From Candidatus Dormiibacterota bacterium (lineage in GTDB: Bacteria; Chloroflexota; Dormibacteria; Aeolococcales; Aeolococcaceae), in the NCBI GenBank assembly GCA_003141695.1, contig PLNE01000063.1, forward strand, positions 1 through 50,868: a DNA stretch of 50,868 bases. The letters run 5' to 3'. How positions within the stretch are numbered: position 1 is the stretch's first letter; every line of letters starts with the position of its first letter. The translations under genes and the position numbers were made by a program. Shown in pieces: positions 7,298 through 15,840 of the stretch. The notes beneath the pieces are model-generated. The model did no database searches, was not told the origin of the DNA, and saw nothing but the letters and a program-made list of their open reading frames with translations.

Positions 7298-9529
7298 TCA
7301 GCGCGCGGACGTGCCAGCGTCGCCGCCCGCGGCCGGAGGCTGGCTGAGCCGCAGCACGACCAGCGACCGTCCCTCGACCTGGAGACGGTCCGGGGTACGG
7401 ACCACGCGGGTGCCAGGCTGCTCGCCCGGCTGGGCGGTGTCCAGGATCACCGCCCAGGTCCCAGGGGGCAGATCCCATTCGCAGGCATCCCCGGACGAGT
7501 GGAGGAGCACCGCCAGGGTGTCGTCGACCATCCGTTCCCCGGTGGCGGCGCGATCGGCGATCAGGTCCCCGTCGAGGACCATCGCGAGCGACTGCCGCTC
7601 GTGACTGCCCCAGTCCTCGTCGGTCATCTCCAGGCCGTTGCGTCGCAGCCAGCGCACGTCCTTGAGGCCTCCGCCGACGACCCGGCCAGTGAAGAAGTGC
7701 TGCCGGCGGAGCACCGGATGCGCGGCCCGCAGCTCGATCAGGCGGTGGGTGAAGCTGAGCAGCTCGGAGTCCTCGTGCGTCCAGTCGATCCAGGAGATCT
7801 CGCCGTCCTGGCAGTAAGCGTTGTTGTTGCCTTGCTGAGTGCGACCCAACTCGTCCCCGGCGAGGATCATCGGGCTGCCCTGGGAGATAAGGAGTGTGGC
7901 CAGGAAGTTGCGCTGCTGCCGGCGGCGCAACTCTTTCACGGCAGGGTCGTCCGTACCGCCCTCAACTCCGCAGTTCCAGGAGCGGTTGTCGTCGGTGCCG
8001 TCGCGATTGTCCTCGCCATTGGCCTGGTTGCGCTTGCTCGTGTAGGAGACCAGGTCGCGGAGGGTGAAGCCGTCGTGCGCGGTCACGAAATTCATGCTGG
8101 CACTCGGTCCACGCCCGTCATCCGCATAGAGGTCGCTGCTCCCGGTGAGGCGGTAGGCGAGGTCGGCGACCCCGATGGGTGCGCCCCGCCAGTAGTCGCG
8201 AACGGTGTCGCGATACTTGCCGTTCCACTCCGCCCATCCCACCGGGAAATTGCCCACCTGGTAGCCGCCCGGCCCGATGTCCCAGGGTTCGGCGATCAGC
8301 TTCACCTCGGCCAGCACAGGGTCCTGATGGATGATGTCGAAGAAGGCGGCGAGCTTGTTGACCTCGTAGAACTGGCGGGCGAGAACCGAGGCCAGGTCAA
8401 AGCGGAAGCCGTCGACGTGCATCTCCGTGACCCAGTAGCGGAGCGAGTCCATGATCAACCGCAGGGTCTGAGGTGCGCCCGCGTTGAGCGTGTTACCGGT
8501 CCCGGTCACGTCCCAGTAATGGCGGCGGTCGTTGGGGTCCAGGTAGTAGTAGGCCTCGTTGTCGATGCCCCGGAAGGAGAGGGTCGGGCCGAGGTGGTTG
8601 GCTTCGCCAGTGTGGTTGTAGACGACATCGAGGAAGACCTCGATCCCGGCAGCGTGGAGGGAACGCACCATCTTCTTGAACTCGACGACCTGGCTTCCGT
8701 GGTCACCGGCCGATGCGTACCTCCCCTCGGGGGCGAAGTAGCCGACGGTGTCGTAGCCCCAGTAGTTGCTCAAGCCCAGCTGGCGGAGACGGGCGGAGTC
8801 GATGAAGGCGTGCACCGGCATCAACTCGACGGCGGTCACCCCCAGCGCCTTGAGATGCCCGATGGCGGCGGGGTGGCCCAGACCCGCGTACGTACCGCGC
8901 AGCTGCGCCGGCACGTGGGGATTGCGCATGGTGAAGCCGCGGACGTGGGTCTCATAGACGACGGTGTCGGCCCACGAGATCCTCGGACGGGGGGTCCCGC
9001 GCCAGTCGAAACGGTTGTCGACCACCACCGAGAGCGGGACGTGGCCGGCCGAGTCGAGCTCGCTCCGGACGTCGTCGGTCATGCGTCTGTTCCACTCGTA
9101 GCCGTAGACGTCGGGCCCCCACGCGAGCTTGCCGGTGAGAGCGCGAGCGTAGGGATCCATGAGCAGCTTGCGGGGATTGAACCGGCGGCCGGCGGCCGGC
9201 TCGTAGGGACCGTCGATCCGATATCCGTAGAGGGTCCCGGGACCGGCCCCGGGCAGATAGCCGTGCCAGGTCAGGTCGGTCCGGTCGGTGAGCTCGTAGC
9301 TCTCCCGGGTGCCTCCATCGGGGTCGACCACTACCAGTTCGACCCTCCGTGCGTTGGCGCTGAAGAGTGCGAAGTTGGTGCCGTTGCCGTCCCAGTGCGC
9401 GCCGAGGGGAAAGTGCTGGCCGGGCCACGGGTGGCCGGAGGTTGCCGGCGGCGGAGGCGGAGGCGGGGGCGCGGCCGCAGCCTGCCCTGGCCGGGCCGAC
9501 GGTGAGGACTGCCTGGGACGCGGTGCCAC
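7298..9529 (-). CDS. glgX: Glycogen debranching enzyme GlgX/TreX
   Basis: 743 residues if started at GTG 9529; longer in-frame starts exist but encode only Arg/Pro-rich sequence. It has an N-terminal CBM48 region (HFPLGAHWDGNGTNFALFS) followed by a GH13 catalytic barrel. Catalytic residues are D378 (DGFRFDLAS), E414 (IAEPWD) and D486 (TAHDGFTL); their spacings (36 and 72) match TreX. It hydrolyses alpha-1,6 branches of glycogen or limit dextrin. The N-terminal 30 residues include an Ala stretch and a proline run, and are probably disordered. It is divergent from malQ, so both may share a 100-bp control region. Confidence 0.93.
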   Translation of the reverse strand: MAPRPRQSSPSARPGQAAAAPPPPPPPPATSGHPWPGQHFPLGAHWDGNGTNFALFSANARRVELVVVDPDGGTRESYELTDRTDLTWHGYLPGAGPGTLYGYRIDGPYEPAAGRRFNPRKLLMDPYARALTGKLAWGPDVYGYEWNRRMTDDVRSELDSAGHVPLSVVVDNRFDWRGTPRPRISWADTVVYETHVRGFTMRNPHVPAQLRGTYAGLGHPAAIGHLKALGVTAVELMPVHAFIDSARLRQLGLSNYWGYDTVGYFAPEGRYASAGDHGSQVVEFKKMVRSLHAAGIEVFLDVVYNHTGEANHLGPTLSFRGIDNEAYYYLDPNDRRHYWDVTGTGNTLNAGAPQTLRLIMDSLRYWVTEMHVDGFRFDLASVLARQFYEVNKLAAFFDIIHQDPVLAEVKLIAEPWDIGPGGYQVGNFPVGWAEWNGKYRDTVRDYWRGAPIGVADLAYRLTGSSDLYADDGRGPSASMNFVTAHDGFTLRDLVSYTSKRNQANGEDNRDGTDDNRSWNCGVEGGTDDPAVKELRRRQQRNFLATLLISQGSPMILAGDELGRTQQGNNNAYCQDGEISWIDWTHEDSELLSFTHRLIELRAAHPVLRRQHFFTGRVVGGGLKDVRWLRRNGLEMTDEDWGSHERQSLAMVLDGDLIADRAATGERMVDDTLAVLLHSSGDACEWDLPPGTWAVILDTAQPGEQPGTRVVRTPDRLQVEGRSLVVLRLSQPPAAGGDAGTSAR

Positions 9530-9642
9530 GTCGGAGACTCCAGGTGGGGATCGGCTCCCCTCGGGGCGGCGCCAGAGGGCGACCGCCTTCGCGGGCCAAC
9601 CATACCGTCTCACCGGACCGATCCGCGGCGATGATACGGCCC

Positions 9643-11565
9643 ATGAACGCGCCGACCCCGAGCGCCTGGGGCCTGATGCCCACCCACATAGGCACCGACG
9701 GCCGCCAGCGGACCGCTTCCGCAGAGACGATCGGCTACCTGCTTGCCGCCGTCGGCGCGGATCGCCGCCACCCCGAGCCGGACGGCGCATGGCCCCTGGT
9801 CATGGTCCAGGGAGAGTGCCCGCGGGTCGGCGGGGGAAGGGAGGGGACGACGGCCGAGCATTCGGAGGTGGAGCTGGAGGACGGTTCGGCCCGCCCCTGC
9901 GGAGATCGTCTCCCCGCCGACCTGCCGCTCGGGTACCACCGCCTCCACCGCGGCGGCCGGAGCCGCCCCCTGGTGGTCACCCCACCCCGCTGCCACCTCC
10001 CGGACGCGCGCGGCTTCGGCTTCGCCGTGCAGCTCTACTCGACCCGCTCGGCGGCGAGCTGGGGCATCGGGGACCTCGCCGACCTCGCCGGGCTAGGCGA
10101 TTGGGCCCGGGAGCTCGGCGCCTCGATGCTTCTCGTTAACCCGCTCCACGCCGGGCTTCCGATCGCCCCCATCGAGCCCAGCCCCTACTTCCCCACCAGC
10201 CGCCTCTTCGTCGACCCCCTCGTCCTCCGTCCCGAGCGGGTGGCCGGGGGAACCGATGGCCGCGTCGCGGGGAACCCCGATGTCGCCGACCTGGCCGCCG
10301 CCGCCCGTCTGCTGAATCGTGAGCGCCAGATCGACCGGGACCGGGTCGCCCCTCTGAAGATGGCCGCGCTGGAGCGGACGTTCCGCGACTCCGCCACCCC
10401 GGGCGAGGTCGAGGCCGCGCTCGCGACCCGGCCCCGGCTCCGCGATTTCGGCATCTTCTGCGCGCTGGCGGAGCGGCATGGGAAGGACTGGCGCGATTGG
10501 CCGCGCCCGCTGGCGCGGCGCGACCCCGCGGCGGTGGGGACAGCGGCGGCGGAGCTGGCCGAGCGGGTCCGGTTCCACGCCTGGGTGCAGCTGCAATTGG
10601 ACCGTCAGATGGAAGAGGCCGGCGCTGCCCTCCCGCTGATTCGCGATCTCGCCGTCGGCTTCCACCCGGGGGGCGCCGACGCCTGGCTGTGGCAGGAGAT
10701 GATCGTCCCCGGGGTGACGGTGGGTGCCCCTCCCGACAGCTTCAACTCCCGCGGCCAGGACTGGGGAATCCCGGCCTTCGACCCCTGGAAGCTGCGCGCC
10801 AGCGGTTACGCCCCCTTCATCGAGACGCTCCGGGCAAACCTGCGCGAGGGCGCAGGCCTGCGCATCGACCACGTCATGGGGCTCCAGCGGCTCTGGTGCA
10901 TCCCAGCGGGGGGAGGCCCGGCGGAGGGCTGCTACGTCGGATACCCTGCCGGCGACCTGCTCGGCATCGTCGCCCTCGAGTCGGTCCGGCACCGGGCGAC
11001 GGTGGTCGGCGAGGACCTGGGGACGGTCCCGGCCGGATTCCGCGCGCGGCTGCGGCGAAGGGGAGTCCTGAGCTACGTGGTGCTCCTCTTCGAAGACCGG
11101 CCGCCGGCCCGCTGGCCGCGGCAGGCGCTGGCCGCGGTCACCACCCACGACCTGCCCACCGTCTCCGGCCTCTGGGACGGCACCGACCTCGAGGCCCGGC
11201 GCCGGATCGGTCTGCCCACCGACGCCGCCGCCACCGAGGAGATGGTGGAGCGTATCCGCCGGGGCGGTGGCCCCGCGCCGGGCGCGGAGAACGCGGCCGC
11301 GGTGGTGCATGCACACCGGCGTCTAGCCGCCTCCGGGTGCACCCTGCTCGCCGCCACGCTGGAGGACGTAGCCGGGGTCGGGGAGCGGCCCAACCAGCCG
11401 GGCAGCGGGGAGGGGAGCCCGAATTGGTCCTTGGCGCTGCCCATGCCCCGGGAGCGCCTGCAGGAGCTCCCCATGTCACGGGAGCTCGCGGGGATACTCT
11501 CGCGCGGGGCGCGGGGTGGGCGACGCGGGGCCGTGAAGCGTCGGAGCGAGGCGGGGGTACCCTGA
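9643..11565 (+). CDS. malQ: 4-alpha-glucanotransferase (amylomaltase)
   Basis: 640 residues of GH77. The core begins at AVQLYSTRSAASWGIGDLADL. The nucleophile is D409 (GLRIDHVMG), the acid/base E457 (VVGEDLGTVP) and the stabiliser D503 (TTHDLPT). It transfers maltodextrin units between chains and works with the divergent glgX in glycogen/maltodextrin turnover. An additional N-terminal domain of about 120 residues before the barrel resembles that of MalQ enzymes of the E. coli type. ATG 9643 was chosen; an in-frame ATG at 9631 is possible. Neither has a Shine-Dalgarno, and GATACG just upstream of 9643 hints at a very short leader. Confidence 0.92.
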   Translation: MNAPTPSAWGLMPTHIGTDGRQRTASAETIGYLLAAVGADRRHPEPDGAWPLVMVQGECPRVGGGREGTTAEHSEVELEDGSARPCGDRLPADLPLGYHRLHRGGRSRPLVVTPPRCHLPDARGFGFAVQLYSTRSAASWGIGDLADLAGLGDWARELGASMLLVNPLHAGLPIAPIEPSPYFPTSRLFVDPLVLRPERVAGGTDGRVAGNPDVADLAAAARLLNRERQIDRDRVAPLKMAALERTFRDSATPGEVEAALATRPRLRDFGIFCALAERHGKDWRDWPRPLARRDPAAVGTAAAELAERVRFHAWVQLQLDRQMEEAGAALPLIRDLAVGFHPGGADAWLWQEMIVPGVTVGAPPDSFNSRGQDWGIPAFDPWKLRASGYAPFIETLRANLREGAGLRIDHVMGLQRLWCIPAGGGPAEGCYVGYPAGDLLGIVALESVRHRATVVGEDLGTVPAGFRARLRRRGVLSYVVLLFEDRPPARWPRQALAAVTTHDLPTVSGLWDGTDLEARRRIGLPTDAAATEEMVERIRRGGGPAPGAENAAAVVHAHRRLAASGCTLLAATLEDVAGVGERPNQPGSGEGSPNWSLALPMPRERLQELPMSRELAGILSRGARGGRRGAVKRRSEAGVP

Positions 11566-11584
11566 ATCGGTCCGGCCGACGTGA

Positions 11585-11603
11585 TATAGTTGCGCCAGCA
11601 ACT
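11585..11603 (+). promoter_or_regulatory. Promoter -10 with overlapping palindromic operator
   Basis: TATAGT (11585-11590) could be a -10 box; CTGAAT at 11562-11567 is a weak -35 at 17-bp spacing. Overlapping it is a perfect palindrome AGTTGC-GCCA-GCAACT (11588-11603), the form expected of an operator. It lies 33 bases upstream of the small ORF starting at 11636. Confidence 0.5.
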
Positions 11604-11635
11604 GGGCCGAGGATGCCCGAACGGAGAGCCCCACG

Positions 11636-11869
11636 TTGACCACAGCGGTGAAGCAGGCTTCGGTACGCATCGACATCGAGCTGTTCCAGAGCGCTAAGGC
11701 GGAAGCACGTCGCCTGCACCGGCCCGTGTACATCGCGGGCGGGGAGATCCACGCCGAGCGGCCTCCGCGGACGACGGCGATGGTCTGGCCGAACGGCAGC
11801 GTGACCTGGGGCAATCCCCAGGCCGCCAGCAAGCAGATCGACCGGCGCCACCTCCCCCCCGCCGCCTGA
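11636..11869 (+). CDS. Small hypothetical protein, possibly ribbon-helix-helix-like
   Basis: 77 residues from a TTG start with GGAG nine bases upstream; an in-frame GTG at 11648 is an alternative. The segment KQASVRIDIELFQSAKAEARRL has the alternating beta-strand then helix look of a ribbon-helix-helix DNA-binding domain, the fold of Arc/ParD-like repressors. The rest (PVYIAGGEIHAERPP...) is not recognised. A palindrome overlapping its promoter suggests autoregulation. No toxin gene adjoins it. The function is not known and the fold call is inference from a short segment. The stop codon lies in a hairpin (11859-11877). Confidence 0.6.
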   Translation: MTTAVKQASVRIDIELFQSAKAEARRLHRPVYIAGGEIHAERPPRTTAMVWPNGSVTWGNPQAASKQIDRRHLPPAA

Positions 11870-11988
11870 GGCGGCGGCCGCAAGGACGCCTCGGGACGGT
11901 AGAGGTGGCACGCCCTCCAAGGGTGCGGTGCCCGGCGCCGGAGCGGGTCGAGGTGGCGCGACCGGTGCGGCTGTGCGCCGTCAACGAG

Positions 11989-12021
11989 AAAGGGAGCCGC
12001 GGCACGGCCGCGGCTCCCTTT
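11989..12021. terminator. Bidirectional terminator hairpin
   Basis: A perfect 14-bp stem: AAAGGGAGCCGCGG at 11989-12002 with CCGCGGCTCCCTTT at 12008-12021, and a 5-base loop. It lies between two convergent genes (11636 plus, 12225 minus) and has an A run on one side and a T run on the other, so it can work in both directions. Confidence 0.85.
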
Positions 12022-12039
12022 GCGCGTTCGGTGTGGTGG

Positions 12040-12225
12040 TCAGGTACCCCCCAGGGTACTGCTGACGTTTGAGAAGAAATTGTTCGCCGTGTGGCCGACC
12101 ACGAGAAGCATGGCGGCCGCGACGACTCCGATGAGGACGATGATGAGTGCGTACTCCACCATTCCCTGCCCTTCCTCATCTCGACGCTTGTCACGCCGGG
12201 TGGGACTCGGGAGCGACTGGTTCAT
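12040..12225 (-). CDS. Flp/Fap-type class IVb pilin
   Basis: 61 residues. A short charged leader ends in EEGQG, followed by MVEYALIIVLIGVVAAAMLL, the hydrophobic N-terminal helix with the conserved Glu and Tyr of Flp pilins. A prepilin peptidase would cleave after the Gly, and the mature peptide would assemble into Tad-type fibres outside the cell. No tad assembly gene, TadV peptidase or second pilin is in the window. The Shine-Dalgarno is near perfect (AGGAGGTGAT), suggesting high expression. A second AGGAGGTGA copy lies about 25 bases further upstream. Confidence 0.93.
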   Translation of the reverse strand: MNQSLPSPTRRDKRRDEEGQGMVEYALIIVLIGVVAAAMLLVVGHTANNFFSNVSSTLGGT

Positions 12226-12390
12226 GAGGCATCACCTCCTTCTGACAGGCCCCGGGTTCACCTCCTGCTCACACCGAACGACGCGAAGGAGTCCACTCTG
12301 CGAGGTCAGGTCTGAGCATCCGTCGTACGCCGGTGTCACGAGTCGGTGATGAAACCCGGGGACCCGGAGCGGAGCCGGACCGGGCGCCCG

Positions 12391-12408
12391 GGCCCGGCCG
12401 GCCGGGCC
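12391..12408 (-). terminator. GC palindrome after the ROK kinase gene
   Basis: GGCCCGGCC followed by GGCCGGGCC is an 18-base perfect palindrome directly after the ROK gene stop. It lacks a T run, so it is only a possible terminator. Confidence 0.35.
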
Positions 12409-12417
12409 GGGCGGCCC

Positions 12418-13359
12418 TCAGTCGCGACCGAAGCTGCGGACGACCCAGGCGACCGCCCCGACCAGGCCGGCGTCCTGTCCGAGCTCGGCCTGTCCCACCC
12501 GGCAGTGCTGGAGCGGTGCGACGAAGCCGATCTCCGCCATGCCTGCGCGAATCGGGGCCAAGAGCAGATCGGCACAGGTGCCGCCGACACCTCCGCCGAG
12601 AGCGATGGCGTCCGGCCCCAGGATGTTGACCAGGGCCCCGAAGGAGCGGCCGAGGACCCTGGCCGCGTCGGCAAAGACGCGCACCGCGAGAGGGTCACCG
12701 GCCCGGGCGGCGTCGGCGATCGCCGATGTGGTGAGCGGAGTGATCGCGCCCAGCGAGGACTCCTCCCCGGCGGCAAGCGCCGTCGCGGCGCATCGGGCGA
12801 TTCCCGTGCCCGACGCGATGCCTTCGAGACATCCCGGATGCCCCTGTCCGCAGAGCGGGCCGTCCAGGTCCCATGGCACATGGCCCATCTCGGCGGCGGT
12901 GCCGGCGCTGCCGACCAGCAGGGTGCCGTCGATGATCACGGCTCCGCCGATGCCGGTGCCCATGGTCACCAGGATGAAGATGCGGGCGCCCCGGCCCATA
13001 CCGGCCGCCCACTCCCCGTAGCCGGCGAGATTCGAGTCGTTGTGGATCGCGACGGGGCACCCGGCTGCCTCGGAGAGCATCTCCCGGGCGGGGAGGTTCT
13101 CGAAGCCGGGGAGGTGGGGGGCGGCGAAGACCAATCCGCGCTCCGGGTCGAGTGGCCCGGGAATGCCGATGGCGATGCCGTCTGGGGTCCCTCCAGCCAC
13201 ATCCCGCGCCGCCTCGGCGCAGGCGGAGATCACCGCCGCGGGGCCGGATGAGGCAGGGGTGGGCCGGCGCACCACGCGCTTCGCGTAGCTCGTGGGCCCG
13301 GTGGAGAGGGCGGCTCGGATGCTGGTGCCGCCCAGGTCGATCCCGACCAGTCGGGTCAT
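12418..13359 (-). CDS. ROK-family sugar kinase (glucokinase-like)
   Basis: 313 residues from ATG 13359, with AGGAGA seven bases upstream. The ATP-phosphate motif is GIDLGGTSIRAAL (DxGGT at residues 8-12); also IGIPGPLDPERG, the sugar-binding HNDSNLAGYGE, TMGTGIGGAVI and EMGHVPWD. The ROK zinc motif normally reads C-x-C-G-x-x-G-C-x-E; here it is C170-G-Q172-G-H-P-G-C177-L-E, so the second Cys is Gln. Most members phosphorylate glucose, and zwf 20 bases upstream in the same direction supports a glucokinase feeding glucose-6-phosphate to it. N-acetylmannosamine or fructose kinase activity cannot be excluded. Longer in-frame starts overlap zwf and are unlikely. Confidence 0.85.
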   Translation of the reverse strand: MTRLVGIDLGGTSIRAALSTGPTSYAKRVVRRPTPASSGPAAVISACAEAARDVAGGTPDGIAIGIPGPLDPERGLVFAAPHLPGFENLPAREMLSEAAGCPVAIHNDSNLAGYGEWAAGMGRGARIFILVTMGTGIGGAVIIDGTLLVGSAGTAAEMGHVPWDLDGPLCGQGHPGCLEGIASGTGIARCAATALAAGEESSLGAITPLTTSAIADAARAGDPLAVRVFADAARVLGRSFGALVNILGPDAIALGGGVGGTCADLLLAPIRAGMAEIGFVAPLQHCRVGQAELGQDAGLVGAVAWVVRSFGRD

Positions 13360-13378
13360 CACAGGTCTCCTGAGTTCG

Positions 13379-14836
13379 TCATGTGCGCCGGCGGAAAGCG
13401 GAGCCGGGCTCCCCGGCGTGGCCATCATGCCAATGCCCGGGGCGGGCGATCCGGTCGGCGGCGGCCGGCCCCCAACTCCCAGCCGGGTACATCTTGACGG
13501 GTGAGGGGCGGTCCAGCACGGGTTGGACGACCTGCCAGCCCCGTTCCACCTCGTCCTCGCGGATGAAGAGGGTGTGGTCGCCGCTCAGCGCATCGTGGAG
13601 GAGGCGCTCATACGCCTCGGGGGTGCTCGCCTTGAACGATCCCTTGTAGCTGAAGTCCATCTCCACCGGCTGGGTGGTCACCTCGGGCCCGGGACGCTTG
13701 GCGACGAAGGTGATCGAGATCCCCTCATCGGGCTGGACCCGGATGACCAGCCGGTTGCCGTCCAGGGCGTGGAGGCCGACCGCCCGGAAGAGGTGCAGCG
13801 GGGCCTCCCGGAAGCTGAGGACGACGCGGGTGTCGCGCACGGCCAGGCGCTTGCCGGTGCGAAGCAGGAACGGGACCCCGGCCCAGCGCCAGGAGTCGAT
13901 GTGGAGGCGCATCGCCGCAAAGGTCTCGACCTCGGAGTCGGGGGCGACTCCCCCTTCCTCGCGGTAACCGGGCACGGCCTCCCCGTCGACGCTGCCCGAG
14001 GCGTACTGGCCGCGGACGACATCGCCGGGGTCCACGGGATGGAGTGCGTCCAGGACCTTGACCTTCTCGTTGCGGATCGCCTCCGCCGCGAAGGAGATGG
14101 GCGGCTCCATCGCGGTCACCGCCAGTAGCTGGAACATGTGGTTCTGGACGATGTCCCGGATCGCCCCGGTCTCCTCGTAGAAGGCACCGCGGTGCTCCAC
14201 GCCCAGGGACTCGGCGACGGTGATCTCGACACGGGCGATGGCATCGCGGTTCCACACCCTCTCGAAGACGGAGTTGCCGAAGCGGAAGACGAGGAGGTTC
14301 TGGACGGTCTCCTTGCCCAGGTAGTGGTCGATCCGGTAGATCCGCTCCTCGGGGAGCACCTCGTGGAGCACGGCGTTGAGCCGGGTCGCCGAGTCGACGT
14401 CGTGGCCGAACGGCTTCTCGATGACGAGCTTGGTTCCCGCCGCCAGCCCCGCGGCCCCGAGGCTCTGCGCCAAGGTGGTGAATGCGGAGGAGGGCACGGC
14501 GAGGTAGAGGAGCCGTTCCGGCCGTCCAGCCGCGGCCCGGAGGGGACGGAGGTCGCCGTCGGCCCCCACCGGCACGAAGCGGAGGCGGGCAGCGAAGCGA
14601 GCGAACTGGCGGGCGTCGAAGTGGGTCCGGGAGAAGCTCCGGATCGCCTCCTTGGCGTGACCCCGGAAGCGCTCGTCGCTCCAGTCCATCGGGGCGACCC
14701 CGATGACATCGCCGTGCTCGGGGAGCAGCCCCTCGACCTCGAGGTTGTAGAGAGCGGGCAGGAGCTTCCGGGCCGCGAGGTCGCCGGTCGCCCCGACCAC
14801 CACGATGTCCTGGTCGGAGGGACGGCTGAGGGTCAT
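13379..14836 (-). CDS. zwf: Glucose-6-phosphate 1-dehydrogenase
   Basis: 485 residues, the usual length. The Rossmann motif GATGDLAARK is at residues 15-24, EKPFGHD follows, and the G6P-binding signature RIDHYLGKE is at 168-176. It oxidises glucose-6-phosphate to 6-phosphogluconolactone with NAD(P)+, opening the oxidative pentose phosphate or Entner-Doudoroff route. It forms a probable two-gene operon with the downstream ROK kinase. No strong Shine-Dalgarno precedes ATG 14836. The last 25 residues (ARPGHWHDGHAGEPG...) are not conserved-looking. Confidence 0.95.
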   Translation of the reverse strand: MTLSRPSDQDIVVVGATGDLAARKLLPALYNLEVEGLLPEHGDVIGVAPMDWSDERFRGHAKEAIRSFSRTHFDARQFARFAARLRFVPVGADGDLRPLRAAAGRPERLLYLAVPSSAFTTLAQSLGAAGLAAGTKLVIEKPFGHDVDSATRLNAVLHEVLPEERIYRIDHYLGKETVQNLLVFRFGNSVFERVWNRDAIARVEITVAESLGVEHRGAFYEETGAIRDIVQNHMFQLLAVTAMEPPISFAAEAIRNEKVKVLDALHPVDPGDVVRGQYASGSVDGEAVPGYREEGGVAPDSEVETFAAMRLHIDSWRWAGVPFLLRTGKRLAVRDTRVVLSFREAPLHLFRAVGLHALDGNRLVIRVQPDEGISITFVAKRPGPEVTTQPVEMDFSYKGSFKASTPEAYERLLHDALSGDHTLFIREDEVERGWQVVQPVLDRPSPVKMYPAGSWGPAAADRIARPGHWHDGHAGEPGSAFRRRT

Positions 14837-14948
14837 GGGCAGGTCACGCCCGTGCCCACCGGCGTCCTTCCCACCACGGCAGCGCCGGGCGGCGACAGCG
14901 ACGCCGGGCCGACGGGAGGAGCAGTGTCAGCCGGAGGCACGAGGTCGG

Positions 14949-14954
14949 ATTGTA
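14949..14954 (-). promoter_or_regulatory. Candidate -10 box for zwf
   Basis: TACAAT on the minus strand, which would leave a leader of about 105 bases before zwf. No good -35 was seen. The rest of 14837-15103 holds no gene. Confidence 0.35.
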
Positions 14955-15103
14955 GTGGAGGCATGGCGCCGCCCAGGGGAGGACTGCCCTCGGGAAGCGA
15001 AGCCCACTCCCCGGCCCCGTCAGCGCACACTGTGGCGGCCTGCCGCTCGACCTGTGAAGGTGCGGCGCAACCCGTCGCCCGAGTCACATGAGGAGCGCCT
15101 GCC

Positions 15104-15739
15104 GTGGATCACGACCGGACCGAACCGGAGCTGGCCGTCGCGCGCCGCCGGAGAGCATCCTGGGATCTCGGGGAGGTCCTCGGGTGGGGCCTCATCGTGG
15201 CGATCGCCCTCCTCGCTGCAGCGTATGTCGCCGCCGGGATCATGGAGGCGGGAGCCTCGCCGGGGCCAAACCAACTGGAGGCCACCCTTCTCTACGCGAC
15301 GGAATGGGTCTCCCCGTACATCGTCCTCTTCCCACTCGCAGCACTCGGTGTCACCTGGTGGGCGGTGCGCCGCCATTCTTCCTATGCCGGCGCGGCGGAT
15401 GAGGACGGCGCGGCCGAGCTCGGCCTGGCTCGCCTCTTCCGCGCCCGCATCCTGATCATCCTCGCGGGAGCGGCCCTCGTCGTGATCCTCTGCGCTGGGA
15501 TCGGAGCGGTGGTCAGCAGCCTCCTGCTGATGACCCAGAGCGAGCTGGGGGGCAACCCGGTCTGGGCCACGGAGGCCGAGACCCTCGGCGTGGTGGCCTC
15601 GGCACTGCTGCTCGCCGGCATCGGGCTCGCCGGGACCGTTCGCCTCTGGGGGCAGACGTCGGAGCTGCTCGCCGGCGACGAGAAGGAGTGGGAGTCGGAG
15701 CCCGAGCCGGAGCCCGCGGCGGCCCCCGTTCCCGAGTAG
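15104..15739 (+). CDS. Hypothetical four-helix membrane protein
   Basis: 211 residues from GTG 15104, preceded by AGGAG at 15091-15095. Four hydrophobic segments lie at about residues 27-47, 67-87, 113-140 and 160-180. The N-terminus is Arg-rich and probably cytoplasmic, and the C-terminus is a Glu/Pro tail (EWESEPEPEPAAAP). The third helix follows a charged RLFRARI segment. No family is recognised. It stands alone, between zwf (divergent) and the repeat element at 15765. Confidence 0.72.
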   Translation: MDHDRTEPELAVARRRRASWDLGEVLGWGLIVAIALLAAAYVAAGIMEAGASPGPNQLEATLLYATEWVSPYIVLFPLAALGVTWWAVRRHSSYAGAADEDGAAELGLARLFRARILIILAGAALVVILCAGIGAVVSSLLLMTQSELGGNPVWATEAETLGVVASALLLAGIGLAGTVRLWGQTSELLAGDEKEWESEPEPEPAAAPVPE

Positions 15740-15764
15740 ATCCTCTCGGCGCGTCCGTCCCTCA

Positions 15765-15840
15765 GACCTGGATCGGTGGGTAGCCACTCGCATCTCGTCC
15801 TGCCAGGCGGTCTGCTTCGCGCTACTCACCGATTCGGGTC
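15765..15840. repeat. Inverted-repeat element, copy A (76 bp)
   Basis: The left terminal repeat GACCTGGATCGGTGGGTAGC (15765-15784) and right terminal repeat (15821-15840, reverse complement GACCCGAATCGGTGAGTAGC) match each other and the ends of copy B at 41187-41403. The arms extend inward: the left arm matches the B right arm over about 46 bases, and the right arm matches the B left arm over about 49 bases. In copy A the arms are almost directly joined. The right end overlaps the ispE stop codon by two bases. Confidence 0.8.

Noticed and set aside
6875-9505. 876-residue plus-strand ORF
   Set aside because: Antisense to glgX, which has all three catalytic residues at family spacing.
12859-12890. 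ROK gene as N-acetylglucosamine or fructose kinase
   Set aside because: Nothing in the motifs decides this; adjacency to zwf favours glucokinase, so no specific gene symbol was given.
14833-15087. 84-residue minus-strand ORF ending in an ATGA overlap with zwf
   Set aside because: It starts upstream of the only plausible zwf -10 box (14949-14954), has Pro/Gly/Ala-rich composition and no recognisable motif; the overlap is probably accidental.
15765-15840. Copy A as an integron attC site or a plain terminator
   Set aside because: There is no integrase-type core pair, and the same arms recur with a different centre in copy B at the 5' end of a gene, which a terminator would not explain.
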